Below, in pieces: positions 23,246 to 35,513 of a stretch of 64,000 nt of DNA (the first letter of the stretch is position 1; every line of letters starts with the position of its first letter). Source of the stretch: Cryptomeria japonica (Eukaryota; Streptophyta; Pinopsida; Cupressales; Cupressaceae); contig NC_081407.1 of assembly GCF_030272615.1 (NCBI RefSeq), positions 316,414,456-316,478,455 on the forward strand, written 5' to 3'. The translations under genes were made by a program, and so were the position numbers. The notes below the pieces were generated by a model. The model saw only the letters and a program-made list of their open reading frames with translations. It was not told the origin of the DNA and searched no databases.

Positions 23246-24713
23246 TATTGGCATTATGTGAACCGGTATGAGGACATGATGACATTATATGTTGTCATTG
23301 ATGTCAATATGTTGCAGATCAGAGAACCGGTATGTTACCAAGAACCGATATATGTGAGAACCGGTATAACATTGTGAACTGGTATATGTGCCAAAGTGAA
23401 GGTGAACCGGCATGTGGTTATGGAAACTGGTACATAGAAGCTTTGTATGACTACCGGTTGGTAGTCTCAACTTCAGGGTTTCCGGTTGATAAGCTTCAAG
23501 CCTGTGTGACTCAACTGGTGACTTTGTGTGATGAGTTAGCATTGTAACGAAGAACAGATCATGTTGCCACATCAGCCTTGTGCATGTGAAGGATCTTGCA
23601 TGAAGGAGATTGTTCCTATCTACCTCGGGAATGTGCGAAGTCTGTAAACAGTGATAATGCATGATGGGTTATCAGCCGCCATGAAATCGGTGGAAAACGA
23701 ACGATGGAGAACGTCTTGAGATTGGTTCAAGACTGTTGCATTTAATGCAATATGCTCAATGGTCAAGATTGAACTGTTTGAATTGCTTAACCTAACAGGT
23801 TTAGGGTTTAGGGTTTATGCTACCGACCTATATGTTTCCTATAAGGTCGATGTTGTGTTTCATTCTAGAGTTGTTGGCAAAAGTTGTGTGTGTATCCAAG
23901 TGAAGAGATACGTGATTCTTGCCAGACCAGATGAGATAAGAGGATTGATTCCTGCATTGTGTGTGTGCAGAAGAAAGGAACTTAAGTGGATCTGCATTGG
24001 CATTGAGTGTTGTTACCAAATCATTGTAATACCTATTGATCTCTAACCACTTCAACAGTTGGGAAATCCCTTAATAGGGTAGCTTTAATCGGCTTACTGT
24101 AAATTCTTTGACAGGGTGACTCAAAACCATTGAATTCTTGAAATCCTCTAACAAGGTAACCTTTAACAGGGTTTAACCCTTAACCGAGTATTCTAGCCAT
24201 CCCTTAACCGGGTGATCACTAATAGGATCGGTTCCTAACAGAATCTATTGTATCAGTCTTTAACTGAACAAGGCTCCTAACAGAGCGAACTTCTAAAGAG
24301 TTCAAAAACAACTTGTGGGTATTCATCCCCACCGTGGTTTTTCCCAGTTGGGTTTCCACATGAAAAATTTGTGTGTCATGTGTGGTGTTATTCATGTGAT
24401 GGTTTAAGTGATGTGTGTCTGAAGGTAAATCATGTTGGTCTAGCTGTTTATATATCTTTGATGATAGATTACCTGTTCATGCACTAGGGTGAAATGGAAA
24501 TGAAGTATTAGATTGTATGAAAAGATAAGTGTCAACCATTTTACGCTTGTCTCAGTTATTCTAGGTTTTGTCAGTTGTACTCTGTTTAAGACCGGTGTTA
24601 TTGTTTGTCTGTCAAAGCATAGTGTCTGGTGACAAACCGGTTTAGGATTGTGTTTTTGTCTATACTGATTCTCAGTACTGGTTTAGTACTATCCATTCAT
24701 CATTGAGTTATCA
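23246..24713 (+). repeat. 5' LTR of element B
   Basis: Begins TATTGGCATTATGTG (the expected TG is now TA) and ends GAGTTATCA. Contains TTGTCATTGATGTCAA at 23292, a periodic AACNGGGT region at about 24080-24300, and CACCGTGGTTTTTCCC at 24330. The C-tract that related LTRs carry near the end is deleted here (between GATT and CTCAGTACTGG near 24670). Confidence 0.9.
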
Positions 24714-24715
24714 AT

Positions 24716-24727
24716 TGGTATCAGAGC
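24716..24727 (+). promoter_or_regulatory. primer-binding site of element B
   Basis: TGGTATCAGAGC, a perfect 12-base complement of the 3' end of plant initiator tRNA-Met, two bases after the LTR. Confidence 0.9.
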
Positions 24728-24784
24728 ATCCTCCAGGTCCTCTGTGTTATAAGCTTAACCGCTTGAGGAAAAGATCCCAGTATA

Positions 24785-27700
24785 ATGATGAAGAGGGAAG
24801 GTCCAAAGTTCAACAGAGACAATTTCAGTACATGGAAAGACAGAATGAAGATATACATCAGAAGCATGGGTGCTCAACACTGGAGCTATGTTGAGAATGC
24901 CTATGTTGGCCCTACCGATACTCTCACCGATGACCAAAAGAGAGAGATGTAGGAGAATGGGCAAGTCATGGAAGCCCTAATTAGTAGTTTATCTGACATT
25001 GAGTTTATTGATGTCCAAGATAAAGTAAATCCCAAAGAAGTATGGGATACTCTTGAAAATATCTATGGCGATGGTGAGCATGTAAAACAAGCTAAGGAAG
25101 AAAGCCTTAGAGAGAAGTTTGAAGACATGCGGATGGTTGAAGGAGAGACCATTCAACAGTATGGAATAAGAATCAAAACTATTGTCGGAGATATCAAGAG
25201 TGCAGGTGGTAAAATAGAAGATTACATCATGGTAAGCAAAGTCCTGAGATCCTTATTACCGTTCTATGCAATAAGGGTTGCTGCTATTCAGGAGTTGAGA
25301 TCAATAGACAAGACTAAGGTATCCCTAGACTCCATCATTGCAAAGTTGACAGCCTATGAGCTAAATAGTTTTGATGGCAGTGTTCAAAAGATTGAATTAG
25401 CTTTTAAAGCTTCTGTTGTACCATCCAAAAAAGGAAAAGAAGCAAGCACCAGTGGTGAACAAAGACAGAGTAGAGAAATGGATGACGAGGAGATTTTGAT
25501 GGAATTTGAAGCTCTTCCTGTCGGGAAACTTCCTAAAGGAACTGGTAAATACAGAGGTAAGCTTCCTTTGAAATGCTTTTCTTGTAACCGGATAGTACAT
25601 ATTACTATAAATTGTCCTAATGGTGACAACAAGGACAAACCGGAAAGGTTCAAGAAATTCAAAGGAGGAAACCGGAGAAACTGTTTTATGGCAGTTGATG
25701 AAGGTGTCACCGATGAGGAATCAAAAGATGAAGAGAATGAAGGCATTGTGTTTGTTGCAGTAAAGGAAGATGTGTCAGACAAGAAGGCTCTTGTCTCCCA
25801 CTTTGATAATTCCAATGAGTGGATTATTCATAGTGTTTGTTCTCACCATATGACTGGTGACCGGAGCAAGTTTCTATCTTTGGAAGAATATGATGGTGGT
25901 GTGGTTCGTTTTGGTAATAATGCACCATGTATGGTCAAAGGCAGAGGGTCCATCTCTCTGGATGGAAAGAGCAGTGCTGACAATGTGTATTGGGTTGATG
26001 GTCTTAGACACAACCTTTTGAGTGTTGCCCAGCTAAATGATAGTGGACTCACTCTAAAATTCAAAAATGAAGTGTGCAGAATCAAAGGAAAGAGTGGTGA
26101 AGTGGTGGCCACTGGTATGCAGACCAAAGGTAATCTATTTCAGCTTAATGCAAATATAAGTACATGTCTTATGGCTAAATTTGATGATAGCTGGATATGG
26201 CATAGGAGAATCTACCATGCAAACTTTGATAACATTGTGAAGGCTAGTAAGATCAAGGCAGTTAGAGGGTTGTCGGTGCTAAGAAAATCAGAAAATACCT
26301 TGTACAGAGAGTGTCAACTGGGGAAAATGTCTTCCTCAACCTTTAAAGGTAAACCTTTCACTGTTGACAATTTGCTTGATCTTATGCATACTGATTTGTG
26401 TGGTCCTATGAAAACTAGGAGTGTGTAGGGTGATAGGTACTTCATGATTCTCACTAATGATTGCTCAAGAATGATGTGGGTCACATTCTTGAAAGATAAG
26501 TCTAAAGCTTTTGTAAAGTTCAAAGCTTTCAGAGCATTAGTGGAGAAGGAATGCAGTAAAAGGATCAAGTGCCTGAGAACTGATCAAGGAGGGGAATTCA
26601 CTTCCAGTGAATTCAACAAGTACTATGAAGAACATGGCAATAAGAGGCAACTGTCTGCCCCCCAGACTCCACAGCAGAATGGCCTAGCAGAGAGGAATAA
26701 CCGAACTATGGTTGAAGCAGCAAGAACAATGTTGATCCAAGGAAAGGTTGCTCACACCTTTTGGAGAGAAGTGGTGAGCACTATAGTCTACACAATGAAC
26801 CGGGTACTCATCAAGAAAGGTAAGGATAAAACTCCTTATGAGTATTTGACTTGTAAGACTCCTATAGTAAGCTACTTTAGAATGTTTGGTAGCAAATGTT
26901 ATATCAAGAGGAGTGAATATCAGAGTAAGTTCGATGCAAAATGTGATGAAGGAATATTCCTAGGATATTCCACCAAGAGAAAAGTTGTAAAATGTTTCAA
27001 CAATAGGACTCAAAGAATTGTTGAAAGCATCAATGTTAGAGTTGATGAAAACTTTGGAAAACCTAAGGAAACCGACAGTAAGCAAGTAAGAGATGAACCG
27101 ATAGTAACCTTCTGGGAACCGGTTGCTAGTGAACTAGGTACCAGTAACAGTGTTCCTACACCGGTAGATGTAGATGTTGATACTGATGGAGATGAGGATG
27201 AAGAAGAACAGCAAGAGGAATCTATCAAGACCATTCCTCGGTATGTCAAGATGAATCATGATCCTAAGCAGATCATAGGAGATAAGGATGTAGGAATACT
27301 TACAAGAAGAAAGGTCAGAGAAAACTCATGTATGATCTCTGAATCTGAGCCTAAATCATTCAAAGAGGCACATAAAGATGAAGACTGGATCAAGGCAATG
27401 GAAGAGGAACTTGACCAGATAGAAAAGAATGGCACATGGTCTTTGGTACCCAGACCGGAGCATAAAAATGTCATTGGTACCAAATGGGTTTTCAGAAATA
27501 AGCTGAATGAGGATGGCACAGTGATTAGAAACAAAGTCAGGCTGGTGTGTAAAGGATATGCCCAAGAAGAAGGAGAAGACTATGGAGAAACCTTTGCTCC
27601 TATAGCCAGATTGGAAGGAGTTCGTATGCTTCTTGCATATGCAGCTTTTAAAGGATTCAAAGTATATCAAATGGATGTAAAATCTGCATTCCTAAATGTT

Positions 27701-28882
27701 GTACTTGAAGAGGAGGTGTATATAGAGAAACTAGATGGGTTTGCCCTATCTGAAGACAGTGACATGGTGTGCAGGCTACATAAAGCCTTATATGGTCTAA
27801 AGCAAGCACCTAGAGCATGGTATGAACGCCTGCACTCCCATCTTGTGAAGATTGGATTTGAGAGAACAAGTGAAGATAGCAATATCTACTTGAAATCTGA
27901 AGAAGATCAGATCCTGATATGTGAGGTATTTGTTGATGACATTATCTTTGGTGGAGATGACAAGATGAGTCATGACTTTGAAGATGAGATGAAGAAAGAG
28001 TTTGAGATGTCACTCATAGGGGAGATTAAGTTCTTCATTGGACTGCAGATTCAGTAGATGAAAGATGGAATCTTTATCACTCAGTCCAAGTATGTCAAAG
28101 AGGTGTTGAAGACCTTTGGCATGGAAGATAGCAAACCGGTTGGTACACCGATGGTGACCGGTTGTAAACTATCCAAAGAGGATGACTCAGCCTTGGTTAA
28201 TGAGAAGGAATACCAATCAATGATTGGTAAGTTGCATTATGTAGTGCATAGTAGACCAAACATTGCACATGCAGTTGGCATTACTGCAAGGTTCCAGAAA
28301 AGTCCAAGAGAATCCCACTTGGTTGCAGTCAAGCGGATTCTTAGGTATCTGAAGGGAACTATTGATTATGGATTGTGGTATCCATATAGCAAGGATTTCA
28401 ACTTGAAAGTATTCACAGAGGTTGATTGGGCAGGTAATGTGGACGACCGGAAGAGCACAACCGGTGGTGCATTCTTTCTCGATGGTAGACTGGTCTGATG
28501 GATGAGTAAGAAGCAGAGTTGTATCTCTCAGTCTATAGCGGAAGCAGAGTATGTTGCAGCTTTCATGAACTGCACTCAAACAATTTGGATGAAGCATGTA
28601 TTAAATGGCTTCAAAGTTCCTGTATCTGAACCGGTAAGTATATTCTCTGACAATACTAGTGCAATTAACATCTCCAAGAATCTGGTTTTACATTCTAGAA
28701 CCAAGCACTTTGAGCTCGAGTATCATTTCTTGAGGGAAAAGGTTCAAAACAAGGAGATTGCACTGGAACATGTTTCCAGTAAGGAGCAATTAGCAGACAT
28801 ATTCGTCAAGCCTCTCCCAAAGGCTACATTTATGTACTTAAGAGGTGAATTAGGGGTGCTACCCCTTCAGGAGGTAAACTAA
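24785..28882 (+). pseudogene. copia gag-pol of element B, one frame with four nonsense codons
   Basis: The ATGATG at 24785 matches the gag start of element C, and the frame stays open to the TAA at 28880-28882 (1366 codons) apart from stops at 24950 (TAG), 26426 (TAG), 28055 (TAG) and 28496 (TGA). Order: gag; zinc knuckle CFSCNRIVHITINC near 25575; protease site WIIHSVCSHHMTGD near 25822, where the catalytic Asp-Ser-Gly is now His-Ser-Val; integrase with RECQLGK (the preceding zinc Cys is Tyr), HTDLCGP near 26387, RTDQGGEF near 26578 and GLAERNN near 26680; RT with FVDDIIFGG near 27930; RNase H ending LADIFVKPLP. The acidic linker near 27180-27230 separates integrase and RT. It cannot be active, because the protease is dead. 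Confidence 0.93.
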
Positions 28883-29084
28883 AAGTAAATGCTCCACATC
28901 AGTTAGGTATTACATAGTCAAAAAAAAATTCAGGATTGATGTGTTGAAGGATGCTACTCCTCAGGGGGAGTAGCATAATGGAACAGAGAAGCTTGTGCCT
29001 CCACTTTGGCATTGTTGTCAAAGTGGGAGAAGAAGTGAAGCGGAGAGAAGATATCTGCAGAAAGTGTGGGAGAAGATGTGAAGC
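28883..29084 (+). other. 3' untranslated spacer of element B, polypurine tract deleted
   Basis: Holds CAGGGGGAGTAGCAT (about 28963) and CAAAGTGGGAGAAG (about 29019), counterparts of the upstream purine boxes of element A. The sequence then jumps from GATGTGAAGC straight to GGTATGAGGACATG of the LTR. The true tract and the LTR start that A shows at 2141-2175 are absent. Confidence 0.8.
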
Positions 29085-30559
29085 GGTATGAGGACATGAT
29101 GACATTGTATGTTGTCATTGATGTCAATATGCTGCAGATCAGAGAACCGGTATGTTACCAAGAACCAGTATATGTGAGAACTGGTATAACATTGTGAATC
29201 AGTATATGTGCCAAAGTGAAGCGGTATGTTTGTTCCAGGTGAACCGGCATGTGGTTATGGGAAACGGTACATAGAAGCTTTATATGACCCGGTTGGTAGT
29301 CTCAACTTCAGGGTTTCCGGTTGATAAGCTTCAAGCCTGTGTGACTCAACTGGTGACTTTGTGTGATGAGTTAGCATTGTAACGAAGAATAGATCATGTT
29401 GCCATGTCAGCCTTGTGCGCGTGAAGGATCTTACATGAAGGAGATTGTTCCTATCTACCTCGAGAATGTGCGAAGTCTGTAAACGGTGATAACGTGTGAT
29501 GGGTTATCAGTCGCCATGAAATCGATGGAAAACGAATGATGGAGAACGTCTTGAGATTGGTTCAAGACTGTTGCATTTAATGCAATATGCTCAATGGTTA
29601 GGATTGAACCATTTGAATTGCTTAACCTAACAGGTTTAGGGTTTAGGGTTTATGCTACCGACCTATCTATTTCCTATAAGGTCGATGTTGTGTTTCATTC
29701 TAGAGTTGTTGGCAAAAGTTGTGTGTGTATCCAAGTGAAGAGATACGTGATTCTTGCCAGACCAGATGAGATAAGAGGATTGATTCCTGCATTGTGTGTG
29801 TGCAGAAGAAAGGAACTTAAGCAGATCTGCATTAGCATTGAGTGTTGTTACCAGATCATTGTAATACCTATTGATCTCTAACCACTTCAACAGTTGGGAA
29901 ATCCCTTAACAGGGTAGCTTTAACTGGCTTACTATAAATCCTTTGACAGGGTGACTCAAAACCATTGAATTCTTGAAATCCTCTAACAAGGTAACCTTTA
30001 ACAGGGTTTAACCCTTAACCGGGTATTCTAGCCATCCCTTAACCGGGTGATCACTAACAGGATCGGTTCCTAACAGAACCTATTGTATCAGTCTTTAACC
30101 AGACAAGGCTCCTAACAGAGTGGACTTCTAAAGAGTTCAAAAACAACTTGTGGGTATTCATCCCCACCGTGGTTTTTCCCAGTTGGGTTTCCACATGAAA
30201 AATCTATGTCATGTGTGGTGTTATACATGTGATGGTTTTAAGTGATGTGTGTCTGAAGGTAAATCATGTTGATCTAGCTGTTTATATATCTTTGATGATA
30301 GATTGCATGTTCATGCACTAGGGTGAAATGGAAATGAAGTATTAGATTGTATGAAAAGATAAGTGTCAACCAGTTTACACTTGTCTCAGTTATTCTAGGT
30401 TTTGCCGGTTGTACTCTGTTTAAAACCGGTGTTACTATTTGTCTGTCAAAGCACAGTGTCTGGTGACAAACTGGTTTAGGATTGTGTTTTTGTCTGTATT
30501 GATTCACCTCTCCCCTCTCAATACCGGTTTGGTACTATCCGTTCATCATTGAGTTATCA
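29085..30559 (+). repeat. 3' LTR of element B, 5'-truncated
   Basis: Starts GGTATGAGGACATG, corresponding to base 22 or so of the 5' LTR, and ends GAGTTATCA next to CAATC. It differs from the 5' LTR by scattered substitutions. It also has a short extra segment near 29220 (CGGTATGTTTGTTCCAG) and the pyrimidine run CACCTCTCCCCTCTC near 30506, both absent from the 5' LTR. CACCGTGGTTTTTCCC is at 30165. Confidence 0.88.
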
Positions 30560-30564
30560 CAATC

Positions 30565-31046
30565 TAGACCGTCCAAACACTTTTCATAGAATGAAAAAAT
30601 CTTAAACAGATCACAAGTCATTTTGCATCGTCTATTTTTCACAACACATAGAAATCAGTAACCCATCACACTTTTTTCTCATATCGCTAAGAAGAATGTT
30701 CATTCTCGAGGTAGACATTTAATGCAGTCGATCTTCATATGCAAGATCCTCAAGGAAATCCTTCACGTGCACAAAATTGACGTGGCATCTCGATCTCATC
30801 CTTATTTCTTAGCTAACTCATCACAGAATATCATCGGTTGCATCGCACAAGTTAGATTGCCAAACCGGAAACCCTAGAGCTGAGACTACCAACTAGTAGT
30901 CACACTTAGTGAAACCCTGACACCGGTTCACTACATCTCTCCATACTGGTTCTCCAACTTGATCATGAATAACAACTTCTTCTAATCTTCTATTGACATC
31001 AATGACAACATATATTATTATCATACTGGTTCATCATATGCCAACA
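30565..31046 (-). repeat. 5' LTR of element C, second segment
   Basis: Resumes with TAGACCGTCCAAACACTT, matching the 3' LTR at about 17396, and ends ATATGCCAACA against the ATAGG duplication. Compared with the 3' LTR it lacks a short piece around the CATACCGGTTGACCTATAC phrase and carries scattered substitutions. Confidence 0.88.
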
Positions 31047-31051
31047 ATAGG

Positions 31052-34000
31052 CAACCTAGGTGGATGGATCAAAAATATCCAAAAGCCAAAGATTGACAGT
31101 CATTGATGGTGATACAAGAAGAAGTGTCTCCAAAAAGCATTTGCACAAATTTAATGAAACAAGGACCAAACCCTAAGGCCCGAAGCATAGCAATAATGAA
31201 AGACCATTCACTATGATCATAGGATTCAACAAAGTCTATCTTGACAAAAATAGCATTATGTTTAGAGCATCAAGCCCACTCCATACCTTGCCAAACAACA
31301 ATGATATTATCCAGAATAAATCTAGACTTAATGAAGCCTGTTTGCTCAAGATGAACAATTTAAGGAAGGAGATGACAAATCTTTAAAGCCGGTACTTTAA
31401 CAATGATCTTATAGGAGACATTGAGTAATGTGATAGGTCACCAGTTGCAAATATCCTTTGGATACCCAACCTTAAGAATGAACTTGATATTCCCTTTGTT
31501 AATAAGTTAACCAAGAGATTGGGAATGCAAGGCTTCCAGATAGACCTTATGTAGGTCTTAGTCAACACAAGGCCAAAGGGCTTTATAAAATTCGTAGGGA
31601 AATCCATCACAACCAGGGGTGAGAATTGTTTAATCATCTTTGATGCGCTTAATACCAAGTGAGGAGTGGCATGCTCTAAGATCCAAGAAAAAACTCTTTG
31701 GACACACGATCCCCCAGTTTAAGCTAGTGAAGCCTAGCTTTGATTTGGGCACCACGAGCAACATAACTATCAACAATTTATTTCTAGTGCTTGAGTTGTG
31801 CAACACGAACATGCAAATAAGGACAGAAAGGATTGACAACAAGGGCTTTATGGAATGACGCAAGTCTAGAGTATTGTCGTCATAGGACCACCTGTGGTAC
31901 ATAGCTAGTTGTCTTCCATAAATGTGAAGAAGCCAAGTCGTGTGTTGGATGACATCATTCCACCACGAAATCCAGCCAGACAGCTAAGTGGAACGACTTT
32001 CAAGATTCCAAACCCACTGGATGTGGGCCATCATGGGTGGATGATTCATGAAATAAGTATTCAAAAAAAACTAAGACTTGGAGGGTCATACACGATCCAC
32101 TTGTCAATCAATGGTAAACTTGATGGGAAAGTGGTCTGACAGAGTTACCTAGGGGAGATGTAAAATAGGTAGCTCTTAGCAATCTCCAAAAGCAAAAAAG
32201 ATTGAGTTGTGATCATAGCACGATCGAGCCTTTTATGAATTATTTCGGTACCATCCCAGAATTTACTCCAAGTGTGTCAGACACCTTGGGGACGACGATG
32301 GTTGATATTGGGATCAAAAAGACCTAATTTATTTTGCATGTAAAACCATGCTTCTCTCTCCAACTATCCAGTGAAAAAGCAAAACACCGTCGTTATTAGA
32401 GGCCACCTCAACCATATTCAAATCGCCACACAAAACCCAAGTAGTAGGTAGAAATGAATCAACAATCCACCGCCAAAGATGAGATCTTTCCACAACTTCA
32501 TTGGGAGCATAAGCATTAATGATCCCAAAGGAATGACTGTTGACTGACATGAGGACCCAAAATAATCACTAAGTAGGTTCCGATCCATGCTCCACAATAA
32601 AGGATTACAAGTTGGCAAGATAAGGGTGACGACACCTCCTTGGCCAGCTTCCTATTCGAAAGAAAAAGCCAAGCCATCTGGCCAAATAACATGGCATGCA
32701 ATAGCGAGCATGAAAACAACAACTTAATCTCTTAAAGATAAAAATATCTATATCAAGATATTTCAGTCGACTATCCTACACAAAATACTTCTTGGCAAGG
32801 TTAGTGAGACCCCAGACATTCCAAGACATGAAATTCATGATTGAAAATCATGCATGTTATCCTCGTCCTCAAGAGAGGAGAAGATATTTTGAAAGAAATT
32901 TGTCGACACATCCAACTAGAGGGGCACTTTTCAAAAGCCTCATCACCAGCCTCAACATGCATAGAACGACTACAAGAGTGGCGAAGAGTGGACGACTAAT
33001 CTGAAACAAGAGAAGTAGGCAGAGGGGTGTGAACCCAAGAAGAGAGGGCACCACCTGAAGCTACATTTTCATTTCCCTAAATCATAGGGTTTGAAACTAG
33101 TTGTTGAGATGACGACAACGTTGCATCCTACAACTACAACTGCGGAAAATCTTGGAGTTGTGGCTGCACAACAACATAGATTGATGGATTTTGAGAAGAA
33201 ATCAAAGAACCCTTTCCTTTGCGAACAATTGTGGTCCAACCCTCCTCAATTTTGGGAGCCTCAAAAGAGCATCGTGGAGCAGACTCCTTGGGAGGAGTTC
33301 TAGTTCTCGGGATAGCCAAAGGGCAGTCCTTAATCTTATGTTTTGAAGATTGGCACCAAAAATAAGTATTGGGCAAGTTTAGATAAATTACTTGTTGAGA
33401 GTAACATAGACCTCCTATCTGAATCTTTATAGTCTCTTTGAGGTCTCGAGACCAATCTACTTTAATTTATATCCTTTTTTGAGGACACGAATGGAAAAAG
33501 TGATCTAGTTCCATGCAAACCACCTTGCCAATGGATTGAGCAATGGTCTACAAAAAGGGCTAACAAGGCAAAGGGAGACCAGGAAAATCAATCCAAACTT
33601 GGACCTTGAGCTTCTTGTCATCAAAGACAAAGAAGTCTCACGACCATAGCTGAAAAAACAAGCAAAGAGGACTGAACAAACCAAGGCCTGTGACGTAAAT
33701 TATCATACACATGAACAAAAAAATCCTTTGGCAAGATTCCAGATACCGTCAACCCTGCCCCCATGAGGGGCCCAAGCCTTAGCAATCCATTCATAGAGCA
33801 TGCTTTCAGGTGGAACCCTCACCACAAAATATCCTATTAAAGTAAATTTTGCAAGCCATTGACAAGGACTATCAAAGTCCTGAATAGGCAAAACAACATC
33901 TGGGGTACCGAAAGGCATACCTCGTGAAAAACTTTGGGAACAAATTTCTTGGGCCATTTGTTCGAGGGTGCCATGATTGCCAGTCACCAAAGCTCCAACA

Positions 34001-34113
34001 CCAACACCAATTGTTGGGTTGAGGCCGTTACAAGTATGGTTGCCTTTGCACCAAAAAATCGACCTGTTACTGCCTGATACAACCACTAGACTTATAGAAT
34101 CCACAGGAGGCAA
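31052..34113 (-). pseudogene. LINE 5' part: ORF1 remnant, endonuclease and start of RT
   Basis: From the 5' side, an ORF1-like segment (33703-34113) contains WIAKAWAPHGG and NLAKGFFCS, as in the RNA-binding ORF1 protein of plant LINEs. At 33134-33376 a damaged zinc knuckle reads CQSSKHKIKDC. The AP-endonuclease follows at about 32300-32700 with INAYAPNEVVERSHLW and VLCGDLNMVE, both characteristic of the EEP fold of LINE nucleases. Towards 31300, the minus strand encodes EQTGFIKSRFILDNI, the diagnostic RT phrase of L1-type elements. Stops and frameshifts separate all these parts. The RT then stops at the ATAGG duplication of element C. Confidence 0.8.
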
Positions 34114-34320
34114 TTAAGCCATGTCACAAACCCGAGCATTGTCCTGCACAACACAAGGAGACCAAGGGCACACACCTTGCAACAGAGGCTATTCAAGGTC
34201 ATTAAAAGGCTAAAAAATCCCACAATAAAATGTGGTATGACAAAGGGAAAACCAAGACTAGACACCTAGTACAATGAAACAACCATGCAATAACCCTCAG
34301 AGCTCCAAGAGCATCTCAAT

Positions 34321-35510
34321 TACCTTATTTTACTTTTATGGTTTGAATATCTGATTGCAAAACATTCTTAGTTCTTTAGAAACTACTACCTAAATCACTT
34401 AGTTGCTTTTGGATTTGATAAAATTAAACTACTACCTAATTTATTATTTTATTTTTTTTCTTATTCATTTAAGCTAAGTTTTTACTTATAAATCTTAGCT
34501 TCCCTTTATATATCAAGGGCTTTATCATATAAAACTTCTCATATTAAATGTGATTTATATTTTATGAGTTTATAAAAGTATAACATTTAATTAGGAATAT
34601 ATATATATATAATAAAACATTTATTTTATTAAATTTTTTGTTATTAAATAATAATCAATCAAATTATTAAATAAATGTCCAAGGGATTGAGCTTAGTTGG
34701 TTGAAGCATTGAGTTCTCAATGTGGAGACCCAAGTTAAAATTTAAATTTGAGCAAAGGTGGTCAATTATACAAATACAATAATAACTTGGATTAGAAATG
34801 TGCCTAAATTTTTCAAATTGACATAAGAACAAATAATTTAAGATTTGGGAATTGTATGACTAAAGGATAAGCTTTGTTTATAATAGTCGTTTAGATTTGA
34901 ATTCAATAAGAATGTCAAATTAGTTGAAATCGTGTGTCAAGACAAAATACTTAAAGCATGCACACAAAATAGTGTAAGATAACTAGAAGAAGACAAAAGT
35001 ACAAGATATGCACTATTTGGCCTTGCAAACATTAAGAGATTATAGATAAAACCAAAACAAAATTTCATAACTTAGAAGGAAAACAATGCAGTCCTAAGAA
35101 GAGCAATTAGATTCATCCTTGATATTGAGAATACAAGATCTTATATAAAATTAAATCTCATATAAACCAAAAAATAATATTTAAATAACAATTATAATAT
35201 TTAAATAATAATTAGATGCCTCCTTTATACTAGAATATAAGATCTTACATATAAACCACATATAAACCTAAAAATTAAATTGCCCAACCTTATAAACTAT
35301 AAGACCACCTTTCCATTCCTTTTTCAAAGAGAAAAATTAAATTCAGTGTAATCAGTTGCAACAAGCTTAAGATGGGAATCAAAATGGCATATGCGGACTG
35401 GCTGTTTTGTACTGTACTGATAAGGCTTAATATTATAAAACAGAAAAACCAATAATTATTTCCCATATTTTACTCCTAACAATATCAGAAGCCTCCAATA
35501 ACCCTTTCTC
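34321..35510. other. AT-rich intergenic region upstream of the PLAT gene
   Basis: No gene. Contains a TA microsatellite near 34599-34613, a possible tRNA-derived SINE (34676-34745) and many short AT-rich words. A small direct repeat of AATATTTAAATAA-type sequence lies near 35168-35210. Confidence 0.6.
34676..34745 (+). repeat. possible tRNA-derived SINE head
   Basis: GAGCTTAGTTGGTTGAAGC (34689-34707) resembles a tRNA D-arm/A box. TCTCAATGTGGAGACCC follows like an anticodon-arm region, and CAAGTTAAAATTT sits where a B box (GGTTCGAATCC) would be but is degenerate. No acceptor stem can be drawn, so this is not a tRNA gene. A SINE is the best reading but is not proven. Confidence 0.4.
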
Positions 35511-35513
35511 ACC

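Larger units (their letters stand above)
23246..30559 (+). mobile_element. Ty1/copia LTR retrotransposon B (complete, nested in element C)
   Basis: A 7314-bp plus-strand element with 5' LTR, primer-binding site, one gag-pol frame, and 3' LTR, flanked by CAATC. It is the youngest layer of the nest: its gag-pol has nonsense codons but no frameshift. The polypurine tract and the first roughly 20 bases of the 3' LTR are missing. The plus-strand neighbour A is a close relative in LTR and pol. Confidence 0.93.
16468..31046 (-). mobile_element. Ty1/copia LTR retrotransposon C (complete, with element B nested in its 5' LTR)
   Basis: Both LTRs, a primer-binding site, gag-pol remnant and polypurine tract are present on the minus strand, flanked by ATAGG on both sides. 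Subtracting element B and one CAATC copy (7319 bp) gives an original length of 7260 bp. It inserted into the LINE. Its gag-pol is a relative of A and B but has more damage (several stops and at least two frameshifts), consistent with it being older than B, which sits inside it. Confidence 0.92.
13985..34320 (-). mobile_element. L1-like LINE, split by copia elements C and B
   Basis: A non-LTR retrotransposon reads on the minus strand from about 34320 (5') to an oligo-A tail at 13985-13992 (seen as T on the plus strand). The order is ORF1 remnant, Cys/His knuckle, AP endonuclease, reverse transcriptase, C-terminal zf-RVT-like region. Removing the copia insertion (16468-31046 plus one ATAGG copy) leaves roughly 5.7 kb, a normal length for a plant L1. 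The frames are broken many times, so it is an old copy. The 5' end is approximate. Confidence 0.8.

Noticed and set aside
13974-34378. TAGTTCTT on both sides of the LINE (13975-13982 and 34369-34376) as its target-site duplication
   Set aside because: Only 8 bases in AT-rich DNA and the LINE 5' end is not known precisely; chance match cannot be excluded.
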